Part shown: positions 32,547-39,464 of the stretch, one piece after another
Layout of the letters: every line of letters begins with the position of its first letter
Position numbering within the stretch: the stretch's first letter is position 1
Origin: JAZFYD01 sp036443405
GTDB taxonomy: Bacteria; Planctomycetota; PLA2
Assembly: GCA_036443405.1 (NCBI GenBank)
Contig: JAZFYD010000008.1
Location: 1-39,464 of the forward strand
Reading direction: 5' to 3'
DNA: 39,464 nt
Translations under genes and position numbers: made by a program
The notes under the pieces: model-generated
Databases searched by the model: none
The model's input: only the letters and a program-made list of their open reading frames with translations
Told to the model about the DNA's origin: nothing

Positions 32547-33626
32547 TCACTCGAAAAGACCGCGCGTATCGGTCTCGTCCGGCAGCACACCCTCGGCCAG
32601 CGACCGGCTGAGCGTGCGTTTCGCTTTCACCGTGTCGAGGAAGAGCTGCGTCACGGCGTTGACGACTTCCATCCGGGTCTTCTTGTCCGCGTCGCCCAGC
32701 GGGATCTGCCCGCCCGCCATGCGGCCGTGGCCGCCCGCGAAACCCATCACACCGACAGCCTTGCGCGCGACGCTTCCCGCGTGCGCGTTCTTGTCTACCG
32801 AGCGAAGGGACAGATGCAGCGTGTGACCGTAGATCGCCGTGACCATGGTCCAACGCAGATCCTCGCAACGCATCAAGAAGTCCGCGACCTCGGCGACCAT
32901 GTCGGGGTTGTCGATCTTGCCCAGGTGCGACACGCACGCGAAGTCGTACACGATGGCGTTTTCGATCGCGCGTTTGAACACCGCAAAATACGGCGGCGGT
33001 ACGGGAGCGTTTTCGATTTGCGCCAGAATCGAGGTGTCCGCCTGGTCGAGCAGTCTCACGTACGCTTCGCGGTCCTGCTTGTTGGCATCCTCGCCGAGGT
33101 CGTGCGTATCGGACTTGATGCCGTACAGGAGCGCGGTCGCCACCTGCTCGGTCATCGGCACCTTGTTGTCGAGATAGAGCTCCGAGACGATCGTCGATGT
33201 GGCGCCGTACGGCCGGCCGACGTCCCAGTAGCCGATGCCGTCGAATTCGGAGCGCGGCGGGTGATGATCGATCACGATGTCCGGCTTGCGCGAGTCCGGG
33301 ATCGAATCGTGGCCCAACCCCGGTTGCGTGTCGACGAGCGCCAGCAGATCGGCCTCGCTGTAATCCACCTTGTGGGCGGGGACGATCTTGATTTCGAGCA
33401 GCCGCAGCATCGCGCGGTTCTCCGCGCGCCCCACGATGCCGCCGAATACGATGCGCGACTCGACGTTCAGGAACTTCTTGAACAGATCGCGCAGCCCGAC
33501 GGCGCTCCCGATCGCATCCGGATCCGGGTTGTTGTGAACCTGGATCAGGGCGCTGGTCCGCCCCTGGAATGCGTTCAGGATCTTCTTCAGGCGACCAGAT
33601 TCGCTCACAACAGCCCTCGCAGCCAT
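32547..33626 (-). CDS. DHH/DHHA1 phosphoesterase, NrnA-like
   Basis: A 359-residue member of the DHH family, whose NrnA branch degrades short oligoribonucleotides and pAp or hydrolyses cyclic dinucleotides. The motifs IQVHNNPDPDAIGSAVGL (about 28-45), LVDTQPGLGH (about 97-106) and IVIDHHPPRSEF (DHH, about 117-128) mark the catalytic domain. GFAGGHGRMAGGQIPL (about 306-321) marks the DHHA1 substrate-binding domain. The gene lies 30 bp after pepA and 5 bp before speB in one operon. Which phosphodiester substrate is used cannot be told by eye. Confidence 0.9.
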   Translation of the reverse strand: MAARAVVSESGRLKKILNAFQGRTSALIQVHNNPDPDAIGSAVGLRDLFKKFLNVESRIVFGGIVGRAENRAMLRLLEIKIVPAHKVDYSEADLLALVDTQPGLGHDSIPDSRKPDIVIDHHPPRSEFDGIGYWDVGRPYGATSTIVSELYLDNKVPMTEQVATALLYGIKSDTHDLGEDANKQDREAYVRLLDQADTSILAQIENAPVPPPYFAVFKRAIENAIVYDFACVSHLGKIDNPDMVAEVADFLMRCEDLRWTMVTAIYGHTLHLSLRSVDKNAHAGSVARKAVGVMGFAGGHGRMAGGQIPLGDADKKTRMEVVNAVTQLFLDTVKAKRTLSRSLAEGVLPDETDTRGLFE

Positions 33627-33656
33627 AGCTGCTCGTTCGTCAAATCAACTCTCCGC

Positions 33657-35114
33657 TCAGCTTTCCGCACGGCGCGACAGGAATTCCACCAAGAGGCGGA
33701 CACCGTAACCGGTCGCCCCGACCCGATGATAGCCCTTGTCCTTCTCGGTCCAAGCCACACCGGCGATGTCGATGTGCGCCCACGTGCAATCCGCCACGAA
33801 CTGCTCCAAAAACGCCGCCGCGGTGCAGGCGCCGCCCCACCGGCCGCCGCTGTTCTTTAAGTCCGCGTAGGTCCCTCGCATCATTTTCGTAAACGTCTCG
33901 TGCAGTGGGAGCGGCCAGGCCATCTCGCCTACGGCTTTCCCGGCGGCCTCGAGATCGGAGCGCAACTTATCGTCGTTGCTGAACAGGCCGGACGCCACAT
34001 CGCCCAACGCCACGACACACGCGCCGGTGAGGGTCGCGAGGTCGATGAGGCAGGACGGCTTTTTCTCGGCGGCGTACGCGAGCGCGTCGCAGAGGAGCAG
34101 GCGTCCCTCGGCATCGGTGTTGATGACTTCGATCGTCTTCTTGTTGCGCGCCGTCACGATGTCGCCGGGCCGATACGCTGTGGCGGCGGGCATGTTGTCG
34201 GTCGCGGGAACGTACGCGTCGACGTTGACCTTCAGCTTGAGCGCCTTGATCGCGTGCATCGTTCCGATGACCGTTCCGCCGCCGCACATGTCGAACTTCA
34301 TGTCCTCCATCTTGGCGCCGGGTTTGAGCGAAATGCCACCGGTGTCGAACGTGACGCCCTTGCCCACGAGCGCGATCGTCGGGGCGCTCTTCTTCGCGCC
34401 GCGGTACTTCATCTCGATGAACCGCGGCTCGTTCGCGCTGCCCAGAGCGACCGCGGCAAACGCACCCATCTTCAGACGGTTGATGCCCGCGCGGTCGTGC
34501 ACTTTGACGGTGACGCCGCCGCCGGCGAGTTCGCGAGCGCGCTTGGCGAGATACGCCGCGTTGGCGACGTTGCCCGGCAGGTTGCCGAGATCGCGTGTCA
34601 GGCACGCGCCGGCGACGATGGCGTTCGCGCGTTTGACGGCCGCGGCGACACCCTCGCTCTTGCCCGACTCGGGAGCGACCTCGCACGCGGCGACCTTCTT
34701 GGCCTTGCCGCTTTTCATCGCATCGAACGAGTAGAGGGCGAGGCCCACACCCTCGGCGACAAGGCCCGCTTCCGCGGCGCCGCCGGGGCTGAGATACGTC
34801 ACGCGTTTGATGTTGTCACCGCTCGCGGCGCGGGCGGCCGAGGCCGCGGCAGCTCGCAGGTCGTCACCGCTCGGTTTCTTGGAATCACCGCATCCGGCCA
34901 GCACCAGACGCCGTCCGTTGCTGCCGCCGTGCAGCAGGAGCGTCTCCCCCGCGCCGCCGCCGAACTCGGATGACTTCAGCGCAGCCTCGCCGGCCTTGCG
35001 CAGCGCGGCATCGGGCACTGCCGCGAGTTTTCTCGCGCCGCCCTTGGTTCGAAACACGACGAATGCGTCGGTGCGATGACTCGCCCCGGGCGCCTTGAGA
35101 GCCTTGAGTTGCAT
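33657..35114 (-). CDS. pepA: Leucyl (cytosol) aminopeptidase, M17 family
   Basis: Removes N-terminal residues from peptides using two metal ions; hexameric and cytoplasmic. The 485-residue protein has the family signature NTDAEGRLLLCDAL and the VGKGVTFDTGGISLKPGAKMEDMKFDMCGG metal-binding block in its C-terminal catalytic half. The N-terminal domain is less conserved, with a high Ala/Lys content. The start is ATG 35114. It heads the pepA-DHH-speB-MBL operon and is separated by 116 bp with several hairpins from the upstream minus-strand gene, so a promoter is probable there. Confidence 0.95.
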   Translation of the reverse strand: MQLKALKAPGASHRTDAFVVFRTKGGARKLAAVPDAALRKAGEAALKSSEFGGGAGETLLLHGGSNGRRLVLAGCGDSKKPSGDDLRAAAASAARAASGDNIKRVTYLSPGGAAEAGLVAEGVGLALYSFDAMKSGKAKKVAACEVAPESGKSEGVAAAVKRANAIVAGACLTRDLGNLPGNVANAAYLAKRARELAGGGVTVKVHDRAGINRLKMGAFAAVALGSANEPRFIEMKYRGAKKSAPTIALVGKGVTFDTGGISLKPGAKMEDMKFDMCGGGTVIGTMHAIKALKLKVNVDAYVPATDNMPAATAYRPGDIVTARNKKTIEVINTDAEGRLLLCDALAYAAEKKPSCLIDLATLTGACVVALGDVASGLFSNDDKLRSDLEAAGKAVGEMAWPLPLHETFTKMMRGTYADLKNSGGRWGGACTAAAFLEQFVADCTWAHIDIAGVAWTEKDKGYHRVGATGYGVRLLVEFLSRRAES

Positions 35115-35131
35115 AGGCGCAGGATTCTAAG

Positions 35132-35232
35132 GGCCCGGTCCGATTCGGGCCAGCGCGAGGCGGGGGTGGTGAGTCCGGCTAGGGTGTCATCCCTAGAAGA
35201 GTCGCCCAGGGAGATCGAGCCCGATCCGGGCT
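35132..35232 (-). terminator. Three hairpins between the small RR-rich gene and pepA
   Basis: AGCCC/GGGCT (35218-35232) overlaps the stop codon of the upstream gene. CTAGGG-tgtcat-CCCTAG (35179-35196) is a perfect 6-bp stem, and GGCCCG/CGGGCC (35132-35151) forms a third, followed in the direction of transcription by TTAGAAT. They could terminate the dinB operon transcript before pepA. None has a long T run. Confidence 0.4.
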
Positions 35233-35602
35233 AATCCTTGGTGTAGCCCAGACTCACGAAGATCTCGTAGATCTCGGTCCACGTCGGGAAGGGCTTCTGG
35301 TGCCGGCTCTTGAAGCTGTTCACCGCGTTGATGAACTCCAAGACGTCGGAGGTCAGGACGTACTCGTTGATGCGGCGCTCAACCTTGCGGCGTTCGCCGT
35401 CGGGGCCGTTTGTGCGGCGATCCGACCCGCTTCGCTTGTCGTCTGCCACGGCCGTCGACTCCTTGCGGCGATCCTCGCCCGCACGGCGCTCGGTGGAACG
35501 GCGAGTCGCACTCTTGCGACGGTCTTCAGCCTCAACCACCGTCTCTTGAGTTTGCTTTGCGTTCGTCTTCGCGTTCTTTGTCGGCTCTTTTTTGGGCGTC
35601 AT
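35231..35602 (-). CDS. Small RR-rich protein with conserved FPTW C-terminal segment
   Basis: The 123-residue product has a polar, Lys/Gln-rich N-terminus, then seven Arg-Arg pairs (EDRRK, TRRS, TERRA, EDRRK, SDRRT, GERRK, VERRI; about residues 27-77). A compact helical C-terminus ends it (DVLEFINAVNSFKSRHQKPFPTWTEIYEIFVSLGY, about 86-120), which I associate with small planctomycetal proteins. The ATG at 35602 lies inside the 3' end of the upstream gene, an overlap of 71 bp in another frame. A GTG at 35539 would nearly remove the overlap while keeping all RR motifs. The basic region suggests nucleic-acid or phosphate contact, which is only inference. Confidence 0.75.
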   Translation of the reverse strand: MTPKKEPTKNAKTNAKQTQETVVEAEDRRKSATRRSTERRAGEDRRKESTAVADDKRSGSDRRTNGPDGERRKVERRINEYVLTSDVLEFINAVNSFKSRHQKPFPTWTEIYEIFVSLGYTKD

Positions 35603-37508
35603 AACGGACCTTGTCCAGCCGAATCCGTATCGACCCTTCCGGAACGAAACCCTTAGGTCTCTCGCCGAACCTACCGGTGGGGTTCATCTTCGGGTCCGTC
35701 GAGTCCGCCATGTCCTCGAGCTCTTTCACAGCGAAAACCCCGGCCGAATGCTCACGTTTGACGCCGTTTTCGAGCTTCACGGTGACCAGGACCTCGTACT
35801 TGCCCGGTTTGAGTGGGTGTCCCGATCCGAGAAACCGGATGCGCTTGGTCGTGCCGAGGCGAACCAGATAACACGGAGGCCGGCTCACGGGTTTGAGTTC
35901 CCCGTCGATCTCCTCCTCGAACCAGAGCTTCAGTCGCCCCTCCCCCACCAGCACGAGATCCTTTTCCAGGAACCCCTGGCCCGGAGCCAGGACCACCGGA
36001 ACGGGATCGTTGGTCGCTGTCATGTCGTCCGGCCAAAGGACAAAGCTGCCGCTCGGAAGACCACGCAGACGGTAGGTGCCCTCCTTGTCGCAGTACACGA
36101 TCTGGAGGTGTTGGAAATCCTTGCCGACCTTGCGGGCAAGCACCACGCGCACGCGTCTGTCGAGCGGTTTGCCGTTGGAACGGCGAACGACTCCGGCGAT
36201 CTCCGCGCCCTCTTCCATCACGATCGTTCCGATGTCGGTTTCGCCGCTCGCCGCGACCTGCACCCCCTCGACCCAGTGATCCTGGAACTCTTTGCGGGTG
36301 TCCTGGATCCGGATCCTGTAGGTGCCCTCCGGAATGTTGTAGACCGTGAACTCGCCGTCCTCACCGCTTCCGTGGGTCGGCGGCCCGGTCCGGTGCGACG
36401 TCGCTTGCATGTGAACGAAAAAGTGCGGAAGCGGCTCGCCGCCGGGTTTCACGACGCGGCCTTTCACGATGCCGGACTCGCGCACAAAGATCGTGATCGT
36501 CTCGTCGGGTCCGATCAGCCGCTTCTCGTCGGGCATCACGATGCCCTGGCCGGGGATCGTCGCGGTCACGCTGAAGTACGGTTTCTCGATGACCTGGCCG
36601 CCGAGCCCCTGGAACCTGGCGATGCCGGACTCGTCCGTCATCCGCGATTGCCCCGTCGTCGTGCGCGGCATCGGATCGCCGATCGGACGCACGTTGACTG
36701 TGACATCGGGGACGCCGGTCATGCTTCGATGGAGCAACACCTTCACGGTCATGCCGAACCCGCCATCGAGGCGGTGCACGCCGAGGTCGCGGTCCTCACC
36801 GTATTTGAGCGCGGGCTCGAACTTCCACGGCGCCGGCAAATAGTCCTTCGGATACACCTCGATCGTGAACTTGGTCGGCGGCAGTCCGTCATAGGAAAAC
36901 CCGCCGGTCTCATCCGTGACGGTGAAATAGGCCTTCCGCCGGAAGCGCGAAAACACCTCCGACTGCGTTCCTTGCGGCGTGTATTCGATCTTCACGCCCT
37001 CGGCGGGACCGCCATCGGGGAGGATCACTCGACCGCGCACGCTGGCGCCGGGGAACAGTTTGACCACGTGATCGTTGGCGAACTTCGCGCGCGGGATGCT
37101 CGTGAAACCGAACCCGGGTTTTTCGACCCAGAGGTTCCAGTAGTCGGGCGGGAGTTTCTCGAGGGAGAACATCCCGTCGGCGTCGCTGAGGCCGCTCTTC
37201 TTGGCCCTCATGTGGCCCCAGATGGGTTTCCCGTCCTCGCCGATCTGGGTGTACTGCGCCACCGCCATGACACGCGCGCCACGGATCGGCTCGCCGCTCA
37301 CCCCGTGGATCACCTTGCCTCTCAATGTGCCGTCTTGAGGGACGGTTTCCGGGGCTTTGATTGCCGGCGCGTGGATGACCTCGGATTCGACAACGAACTC
37401 CGGGAGATCGGGCCGCGGGCTCTCCTGGGAGAGCAGCCAGATGAGCAGGGCGATGCCGGCGATGGCGCCGAGGAGACCGAACGTTACGAGGATGCGTCGC
37501 TGAGTCAC
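35532..37508 (-). CDS. Large anchored protein with repeated carboxypeptidase-regulatory-like domains
   Basis: The 658-residue product has an N-terminal membrane helix (ILVTFGLLGAIAGIALLIWLL) and then several beta-sandwich repeats of the carboxypeptidase regulatory/Cna-B type. Examples are GTLRGKVIHGVSGEPIRGARVMAV, ASVRGRVILPDGGPAEGVKI, GIVKGRVVKPGGEPLPHFFVHMQ and AEIAGVVRRSNGKPLDRRVRVVL, each followed by DxxGxFxxxxLPPxxxxLxV-like strands. It probably folds as a rod of five or six modules outside the cytoplasm. The tail is strongly charged (DAQKRADKEREDERKANSRD). GTG 37508 overlaps the dinB stop (GTGA). Adhesion or surface-structure roles are typical for such domains but unproven here. Confidence 0.85.
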   Translation of the reverse strand: MTQRRILVTFGLLGAIAGIALLIWLLSQESPRPDLPEFVVESEVIHAPAIKAPETVPQDGTLRGKVIHGVSGEPIRGARVMAVAQYTQIGEDGKPIWGHMRAKKSGLSDADGMFSLEKLPPDYWNLWVEKPGFGFTSIPRAKFANDHVVKLFPGASVRGRVILPDGGPAEGVKIEYTPQGTQSEVFSRFRRKAYFTVTDETGGFSYDGLPPTKFTIEVYPKDYLPAPWKFEPALKYGEDRDLGVHRLDGGFGMTVKVLLHRSMTGVPDVTVNVRPIGDPMPRTTTGQSRMTDESGIARFQGLGGQVIEKPYFSVTATIPGQGIVMPDEKRLIGPDETITIFVRESGIVKGRVVKPGGEPLPHFFVHMQATSHRTGPPTHGSGEDGEFTVYNIPEGTYRIRIQDTRKEFQDHWVEGVQVAASGETDIGTIVMEEGAEIAGVVRRSNGKPLDRRVRVVLARKVGKDFQHLQIVYCDKEGTYRLRGLPSGSFVLWPDDMTATNDPVPVVLAPGQGFLEKDLVLVGEGRLKLWFEEEIDGELKPVSRPPCYLVRLGTTKRIRFLGSGHPLKPGKYEVLVTVKLENGVKREHSAGVFAVKELEDMADSTDPKMNPTGRFGERPKGFVPEGSIRIRLDKVRYDAQKRADKEREDERKANSRDGG

Positions 37509-38833
37509 GGGTGTTCCGGGTGTTCTTGAGAGCCGGTGCCGTCCGCACCTTTCTTACGACGCCGGGAGCCGTCCGTGTCGTTCCAATCGCGAGGAGCGTC
37601 CGTTTTGGCCTGCTCCGGGCCCAGTTTCCGTCCTGGGTCACGGCTCCGGGATCGTAACACGCTCCCACGCTGAAGCGCCGCGCGCCCGAACCGCCCGCGC
37701 ACCTTATCCACCGCCGTCTCCACCGCCATCTGGGTGGTCTCCCATGCATCCAGAAACAGGAGCCCCTGGGAGGAGAATCCCGACGTCGACACACCGAGCA
37801 GGCGCACCGGGCGCGACACACGCCGCGTCTTGGCGAGAAAGAGCGCCCACGCCGCGTCGAAGATCCCGTGTGTCGTGCAGGTCGGCGCGTCAAGCGTCAC
37901 ACGCCGCGTCATGGTGTCGAACGGCTCGTAGCGGATCTTGAGTTGGACGGTGCGGGCGCGCAGCCCTTGGCGACGCAGACGGCCGCCGACCTGGTCGGCA
38001 AGCGCCAGCAGCGTGTCATGCACGGTTGTTTCGTCGCGGATGTTCGCCGAAAAAGTCGTTTCGTGTCCAACGGACTTGGCGGCTCGCGACGGAGTGACCA
38101 AACGTGCATCCTCTCCGCGCGCGAGCGCCACGAACCCGTCGGCCGATCGACCGAGCAGCGGCTTCAGCCGCTCCGCGCCCGCGCCGGCGAGATCGCGAAA
38201 CGTCTTGATGCCCGCCCGCTCGAGCACTTCCGCTCCGCGCGGGCCGATGCCCCACATCCGGGTTACGGACAACGGCGCGAGTTTCTCGGCGACTATTCCG
38301 GGTGCGAACACGACAAGCGCATCGGGTTTCTCCAGATCGCTCGCGATCTTCGCGACGAACTTGTTCGGTGCCACGCCGACGGATGCGGTGAGGCCCAACT
38401 CGCCCGAGATGGCGGCGCGGATGGCGTGCGCCGTCGCGATCGGGCCGCCGAATAGCCGCTCGGTGCCCGTGAGGTCCAGAAACGCCTCGTCCACGCTGAG
38501 CGGCTCCACGAGCGGCGTGAACCGATCGAAGATCTGAAACACCGCGCGCGACACCTCGAGGTAGCGCTTCATGCGCACCGGCAGGAACACGCCCCCGGGA
38601 CAGAGGCGGCCGGCCACGGACAGCGGCATCGCGCTCTTCACCCCAAACACCCGCGCTTCGTACGAGGCTGCGCTCACCACTCCGCGCGCGTCCTTTTTCC
38701 CCCCGACGATCACCGGCCGGCCGCGAAGTTCGGGCCGGTCGCGCACCTCGACGGACGCATAGAACGCGTCCATGTCCACGTGCAGGATGGCCCGCGCGCC
38801 CGCCGGCCAGGAGTTTTGGTTGGGAACGGTCAT
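37505..38833 (-). CDS. dinB: DNA polymerase IV (Y-family)
   Basis: An error-prone translesion polymerase. The 442-residue protein opens the catalytic region with ILHVDMDAFYASVE (metal-binding Asp). It continues with GVVSAASYEARVFGVKSAMPL, the second acidic motif PLSVDEAFLDLTG, SVGVAPNKFVAKIASDLEKPD, the helix-hairpin-helix thumb MWGIGPRGAEVLERAGI and a little-finger domain (KSVGHETTFSANIRD onward). The C-terminal 60 residues are a polar basic/acidic extension without a visible beta-clamp motif. ATG 38833 is used; ATG 38851 would add six residues and neither has a good ribosome-binding site. First gene of a three-gene minus-strand operon. Confidence 0.94.
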   Translation of the reverse strand: MTVPNQNSWPAGARAILHVDMDAFYASVEVRDRPELRGRPVIVGGKKDARGVVSAASYEARVFGVKSAMPLSVAGRLCPGGVFLPVRMKRYLEVSRAVFQIFDRFTPLVEPLSVDEAFLDLTGTERLFGGPIATAHAIRAAISGELGLTASVGVAPNKFVAKIASDLEKPDALVVFAPGIVAEKLAPLSVTRMWGIGPRGAEVLERAGIKTFRDLAGAGAERLKPLLGRSADGFVALARGEDARLVTPSRAAKSVGHETTFSANIRDETTVHDTLLALADQVGGRLRRQGLRARTVQLKIRYEPFDTMTRRVTLDAPTCTTHGIFDAAWALFLAKTRRVSRPVRLLGVSTSGFSSQGLLFLDAWETTQMAVETAVDKVRGRFGRAALQRGSVLRSRSRDPGRKLGPEQAKTDAPRDWNDTDGSRRRKKGADGTGSQEHPEHP

Positions 38834-38909
38834 GCCAACGCGAGCCGCCATTTTAGAAGCGGGCCGGGACGTTCGCACGCGGGCTCGCAGATCGTCCACC
38901 CGGTGCCCC

Positions 38910-38938
38910 TTGCCAACAGGTCGCGCAGACACGCTAAT
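38910..38938 (+). promoter_or_regulatory. Possible sigma-70-like promoter, near-leaderless
   Basis: TTGCCA (38910-38915), a 17-bp spacer and GCTAAT (38933-38938) match the -35/-10 consensus at most key positions. Transcription would begin around the ATG at 38946, giving little or no 5' leader. No ribosome-binding site is seen before that ATG, which fits. Weak evidence. Confidence 0.3.
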
Positions 38939-38945
38939 GACGGGC

Positions 38946-39464
38946 ATGTCGATCCGCGAGATTCGGACCCATGTCTACTTCGGCCTGATCGTGGTGTCAG
39001 GGCTCCTCCTCGTTCTCGGCTGGTGGTGGGGACTCCTCCTCACGCTTCCGCTCGTGGGCCTTGGCACCTGGGATCTCATGCAGACCCGCCACAGTCTCCT
39101 GCGGAACTACCCCGTGATCGGGCACCTGCGTTTCCTGTTGGAAGAGATCGGACCCGAACTTCGCCAATACATCGTCGAGTCGAACACCGAGGGCGAACCG
39201 TTCAACCGCGACACCCGCTCGCTGCTCTATCAACGCGCGAAGAACGTCGTGGACAAGAAACCGTTCGGCACCGAGGTGGACGTCTATGCCGAAACCTACG
39301 CGTGGCTCGCCCACTCGATGATGCCCAAGCCCGTCGTGAAGAACGCGTCGCAGACCTTCCGTGTCGACATCGGCGGTCCGGATTGCGCGCACCCCTACTC
39401 GTCGTCGGTATTGAACATCTCCGCGATGAGCTTTGGATCACTCTCCCCCAACGCCATCCTCGCG
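38946..39464 (+). CDS. FMN-binding glutamate synthase-family protein, 3' truncated by window end
   Basis: The first 173 codons are present. Two hydrophobic segments (TYFGLIVV-like start and LLLVLGWWWGLLLTLPLVG, about residues 10-40) precede the family block LLRNYPVIGHLRFLLEEIGPELRQYIVESN. EPFNRDTRSLLYQRAKN and FRVDIGGPDCAHPYSSSVLNISAMSFGSLSPNAI follow, the start of the FMN-binding glutamate synthase domain. Stand-alone membrane-linked GltB-domain proteins of this type are common, but their physiological reaction is often uncertain. The gene diverges from dinB across about 110 bp. The frame stays open to the last base. Confidence 0.9.
   Translation, partial: MSIREIRTHVYFGLIVVSGLLLVLGWWWGLLLTLPLVGLGTWDLMQTRHSLLRNYPVIGHLRFLLEEIGPELRQYIVESNTEGEPFNRDTRSLLYQRAKNVVDKKPFGTEVDVYAETYAWLAHSMMPKPVVKNASQTFRVDIGGPDCAHPYSSSVLNISAMSFGSLSPNAILA

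Overview
The window is a GC-rich bacterial chromosome segment with densely packed genes. It is most likely from a member of the Planctomycetota. The evidence for that is circumstantial. Several secreted or lipid-anchored HEAT/TPR proteins are of a type common in that phylum. There is also a DUF58/transglutaminase pair, a membrane protein fused to a spermidine-synthase-like domain, a stand-alone PrkA kinase, a small RR-rich protein with a conserved 'FPTW' C-terminus, and intergenic hairpin repeats with an AACGGC/GCCGTT core. No rRNA, tRNA, CRISPR array, prophage or transposase gene was seen.

Layout. Positions 1-4280 (+) hold an inverted-repeat element, cmk, rpsA (with a long acidic tail containing an exact 86-nt internal duplication), a strong terminator and a lipoprotein. 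Positions 4334-6342 hold a MITE-like element with a four-unit palindromic tandem array inside it, tyrS (-), and a 350-bp nest of inverted repeats. A PadR regulator and its partner membrane protein (6343-7674, -) diverge from a secreted HEAT/TPR protein (7785-9143, +). A minus-strand operon (13571 down to 9183) encodes a small anchored protein, Dxr (isoprenoid synthesis), an RseP-type site-2 protease with an expanded PDZ region, and a UbiA-family prenyltransferase.

From 13738 to 28045, eleven genes run on the plus strand, mostly with GTGA/ATGA stop-start overlaps. They are DUF58, transglutaminase, a tandem STN-domain protein, CCA-adding enzyme, a HEAT lipoprotein, an ABC ATPase, a pentaheme cytochrome, a TPR protein, a hydrolase-fold protein lacking its nucleophile serine, a membrane/spermidine-synthase-like fusion, and a TPR protein with a C-terminal membrane anchor. 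Many of the products are predicted to be exported or anchored.

From 38833 back to 28083, genes are on the minus strand. They are dinB, a large carboxypeptidase-regulatory-like protein, the small RR-rich protein, pepA, a DHH phosphoesterase, an agmatinase-family enzyme, an MBL-fold nuclease-like protein and PrkA. A 3'-truncated FMN-binding glutamate synthase-type gene starts at 38946 (+) and runs off the end.

The most notable non-coding signals are three unrelated families of intergenic inverted repeats and a 28-bp dif-like XerC/XerD site candidate at 30543-30570. One of the families has two clearly related copies in opposite orientation, about 30 kb apart. No single well-defined new defence or mobile system is evident. 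The best leads are the repeat elements, the duplicated S1 tail, the tandem STN protein and the ATPase-cytochrome-TPR cassette.
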